Of a stretch of DNA of 64,000 nt, positions 62,986 through 64,000 are shown in pieces. The stretch is from contig NZ_JANIFJ010000001.1 in the NCBI RefSeq assembly GCF_024519155.1, positions 744,001 to 808,000 on the forward strand, given 5' to 3'. Every line of letters begins with the position of its first letter. Within the stretch, counting starts at the first letter, position 1. Made by a program: the position numbers and the translations under genes. The notes beneath the pieces are model-generated. The model was given only the letters and a program-made list of their open reading frames with translations, searched no databases and was not told where the DNA came from. The stretch is from Mangrovibrevibacter kandeliae. Its GTDB lineage: Bacteria > Pseudomonadota > Alphaproteobacteria > Rhizobiales > Rhizobiaceae.

Positions 62986-64000
62986 AGGACGCTCGCCCCA
63001 TCATCGAGACCGTCGGTCTCGTCAAGCAGTTCGGCGGCCGGCGGCAGCTTCTCAGCCGCTCGCCCGTCGTCCACGCCGTCAACGACGTCTCGCTGCGGGT
63101 GCGGGACGGCGAGACCTTCGCCATCGTCGGCGAATCCGGCTGCGGCAAGTCGACCCTCGGGCGGCTCCTGATCCGCCTGCTCGACCCGACCGGCGGCGAC
63201 GTCATCTACAAGGGCCGCAATCTTGCGAGCCTGTCGGCGACCGAGATGCGCAGGCTGCGGCGCGAGCTGCAGATCGTGTTCCAGGACCCGTTCGCCTCGC
63301 TCAACCCGCGCATGAGCGTCGCCGACATCGTCGGCGAGCCGATCTGGCTGCACGAGACGGCGGGCAAGAAGGAGCGGCGCGAGAAGGTGCTCGACATCTT
63401 CCGCACCGTCGGGCTGCGGCCCGACATGGCCGACCGCTTCCCGCACGAATTCTCCGGCGGCCAGCGCCAGCGCATCGGCATCGCCCGGGCGCTCGCCGGC
63501 GAGCCGAAGCTGATCCTCGGCGACGAACCGGTCTCGGCGCTCGACGTCTCGATCCAGGCGCAGATCGTGAACCTGCTCGAGGAGCTGAAGGAGCGGCTGG
63601 ACCTCACGCTGATCATCGTCGCGCACGATCTCGCCGTCATCCGGCACATGAGCGACCGGGTCGCCGTGATGTATCTTGGCGAGGTGGTCGAGCTCGCCGA
63701 GACGGACGACCTCTTCGAGACGCCGCTTCATCCCTACAGCCAGGCGCTGCTGGACGCGATCCCGGTGCCGAGTCCACGCGCCCGCAGCGCGCAGGCGCCG
63801 GTGCGCGGCGACGTGCCGAGCCCGACCAACCCGCCCAAGGCCTGCCGCTTCCACACCCGCTGCCCGCACGCGCAGCCGATCTGCTCCGAGGTGCGCCCGG
63901 TGCTGGAGCGGGCCGACGAAGGCGGGCGGCAGGTCGCCTGCCACTTCTGGCGGGAGATCCAGGCGGCGGGGTCGAGTGCCCGCGCACCGATCGCGGCGAG
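62982..64000 (+). CDS. Peptide ABC transporter ATPase (DppF/OppF type), partial
   Basis: The frame opens with GTG 62982, overlapping the stop of the previous gene by four bases, and is still open at the window end (339 codons). Walker [10 protein letters not shown], signature FSGGQRQR, Walker B LILGDEPVSALD and the C-terminal cysteine cluster (CRFHTRCPHAQPIC) are complete, so little of the protein is missing. It pairs with DppD; permease and binding-protein genes are presumably downstream, since none lies upstream. Confidence 0.9.

Overview
The window is high-GC (roughly two-thirds G+C) chromosomal DNA from an alphaproteobacterium, most likely order Hyphomicrobiales (Rhizobiales). The best evidence is the acpXL-fabF2XL-fabF1XL-adhXL-lpxXL cluster for very-long-chain fatty acids of lipid A, together with DUF1127, DUF1289, DUF1194, HWE-type kinases, ExoD, an entericidin and an Anbu proteasome-like peptidase. 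The genus cannot be fixed from sequence reading alone; the Aurantimonadaceae would be a reasonable place to look first. I saw no prophage, insertion sequence, CRISPR array or plasmid function, so this looks like core chromosome with some lineage-specific inserts.

Layout. 1-8.3 kb: DUF1289 protein, sensor kinase, Lrp regulator, 3-hydroxyisobutyrate dehydrogenase-like protein, diguanylate cyclase, molybdenum cofactor genes mobA and moaA, EamA permease, small envelope proteins, DUF971. 8.4-16.7 kb: PIG-L deacetylase, then the Anbu peptidase, a lipid-glycosylation module (GT39 membrane glycosyltransferase, PAP2-GT2 fusion, LAB_N protein), then alpha-E and ATP-grasp proteins that normally accompany Anbu. 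16.9-22.4 kb: glmU, glmS and a CapD-type sugar-nucleotide dehydratase, with an eight-copy ACGGC repeat in the glmS leader. 22.9-28.4 kb: ogt, tRNA-Lys(CTT), then a four-gene run (HAD-UbiA prenyltransferase, SMR-like transporter, NAD-dependent epimerase, class III aminotransferase) that reads like a polyprenyl-linked pentose or amino-sugar pathway. 28.5-34.4 kb: FadL porin, a large unassigned membrane protein, DUF1194, DUF1289 and Dps.

34.5-49.8 kb is dominated by signalling. It holds a CHASE3 kinase, a receiver and a receiver-HWE kinase in overlapping order, a PAS hybrid kinase, two stand-alone receivers, a CSS-motif EAL phosphodiesterase and a GGDEF-EAL protein whose GGDEF motif is degenerate. 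Between them lie ExoD, an entericidin-like lipoprotein, several small unknown genes and a ProV/ProW importer without a binding protein. 50.0-55.4 kb: an L,D-transpeptidase and the lipid A very-long-chain acyl cluster, which lacks fabZXL and pairs an intact ketosynthase with one missing its catalytic cysteine. 55.6-64.0 kb: MarR regulator, YcaQ-type glycosylase, DUF1127, a Ser/Gly-rich secreted protein, DusA with a five-copy GGGAC repeat in its leader, an AEC carrier, a GntR/FCD regulator and the ATPase genes of a peptide importer, the last of which runs off the window.

The common theme is envelope building and its control: UDP-GlcNAc supply, polyprenyl-linked sugars, lipid A acylation and phosphatase or glycosyltransferase tailoring, beside c-di-GMP and two-component signalling. 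Family names come from recognised motifs. No database search was run, and the proposed pathways are inferences.
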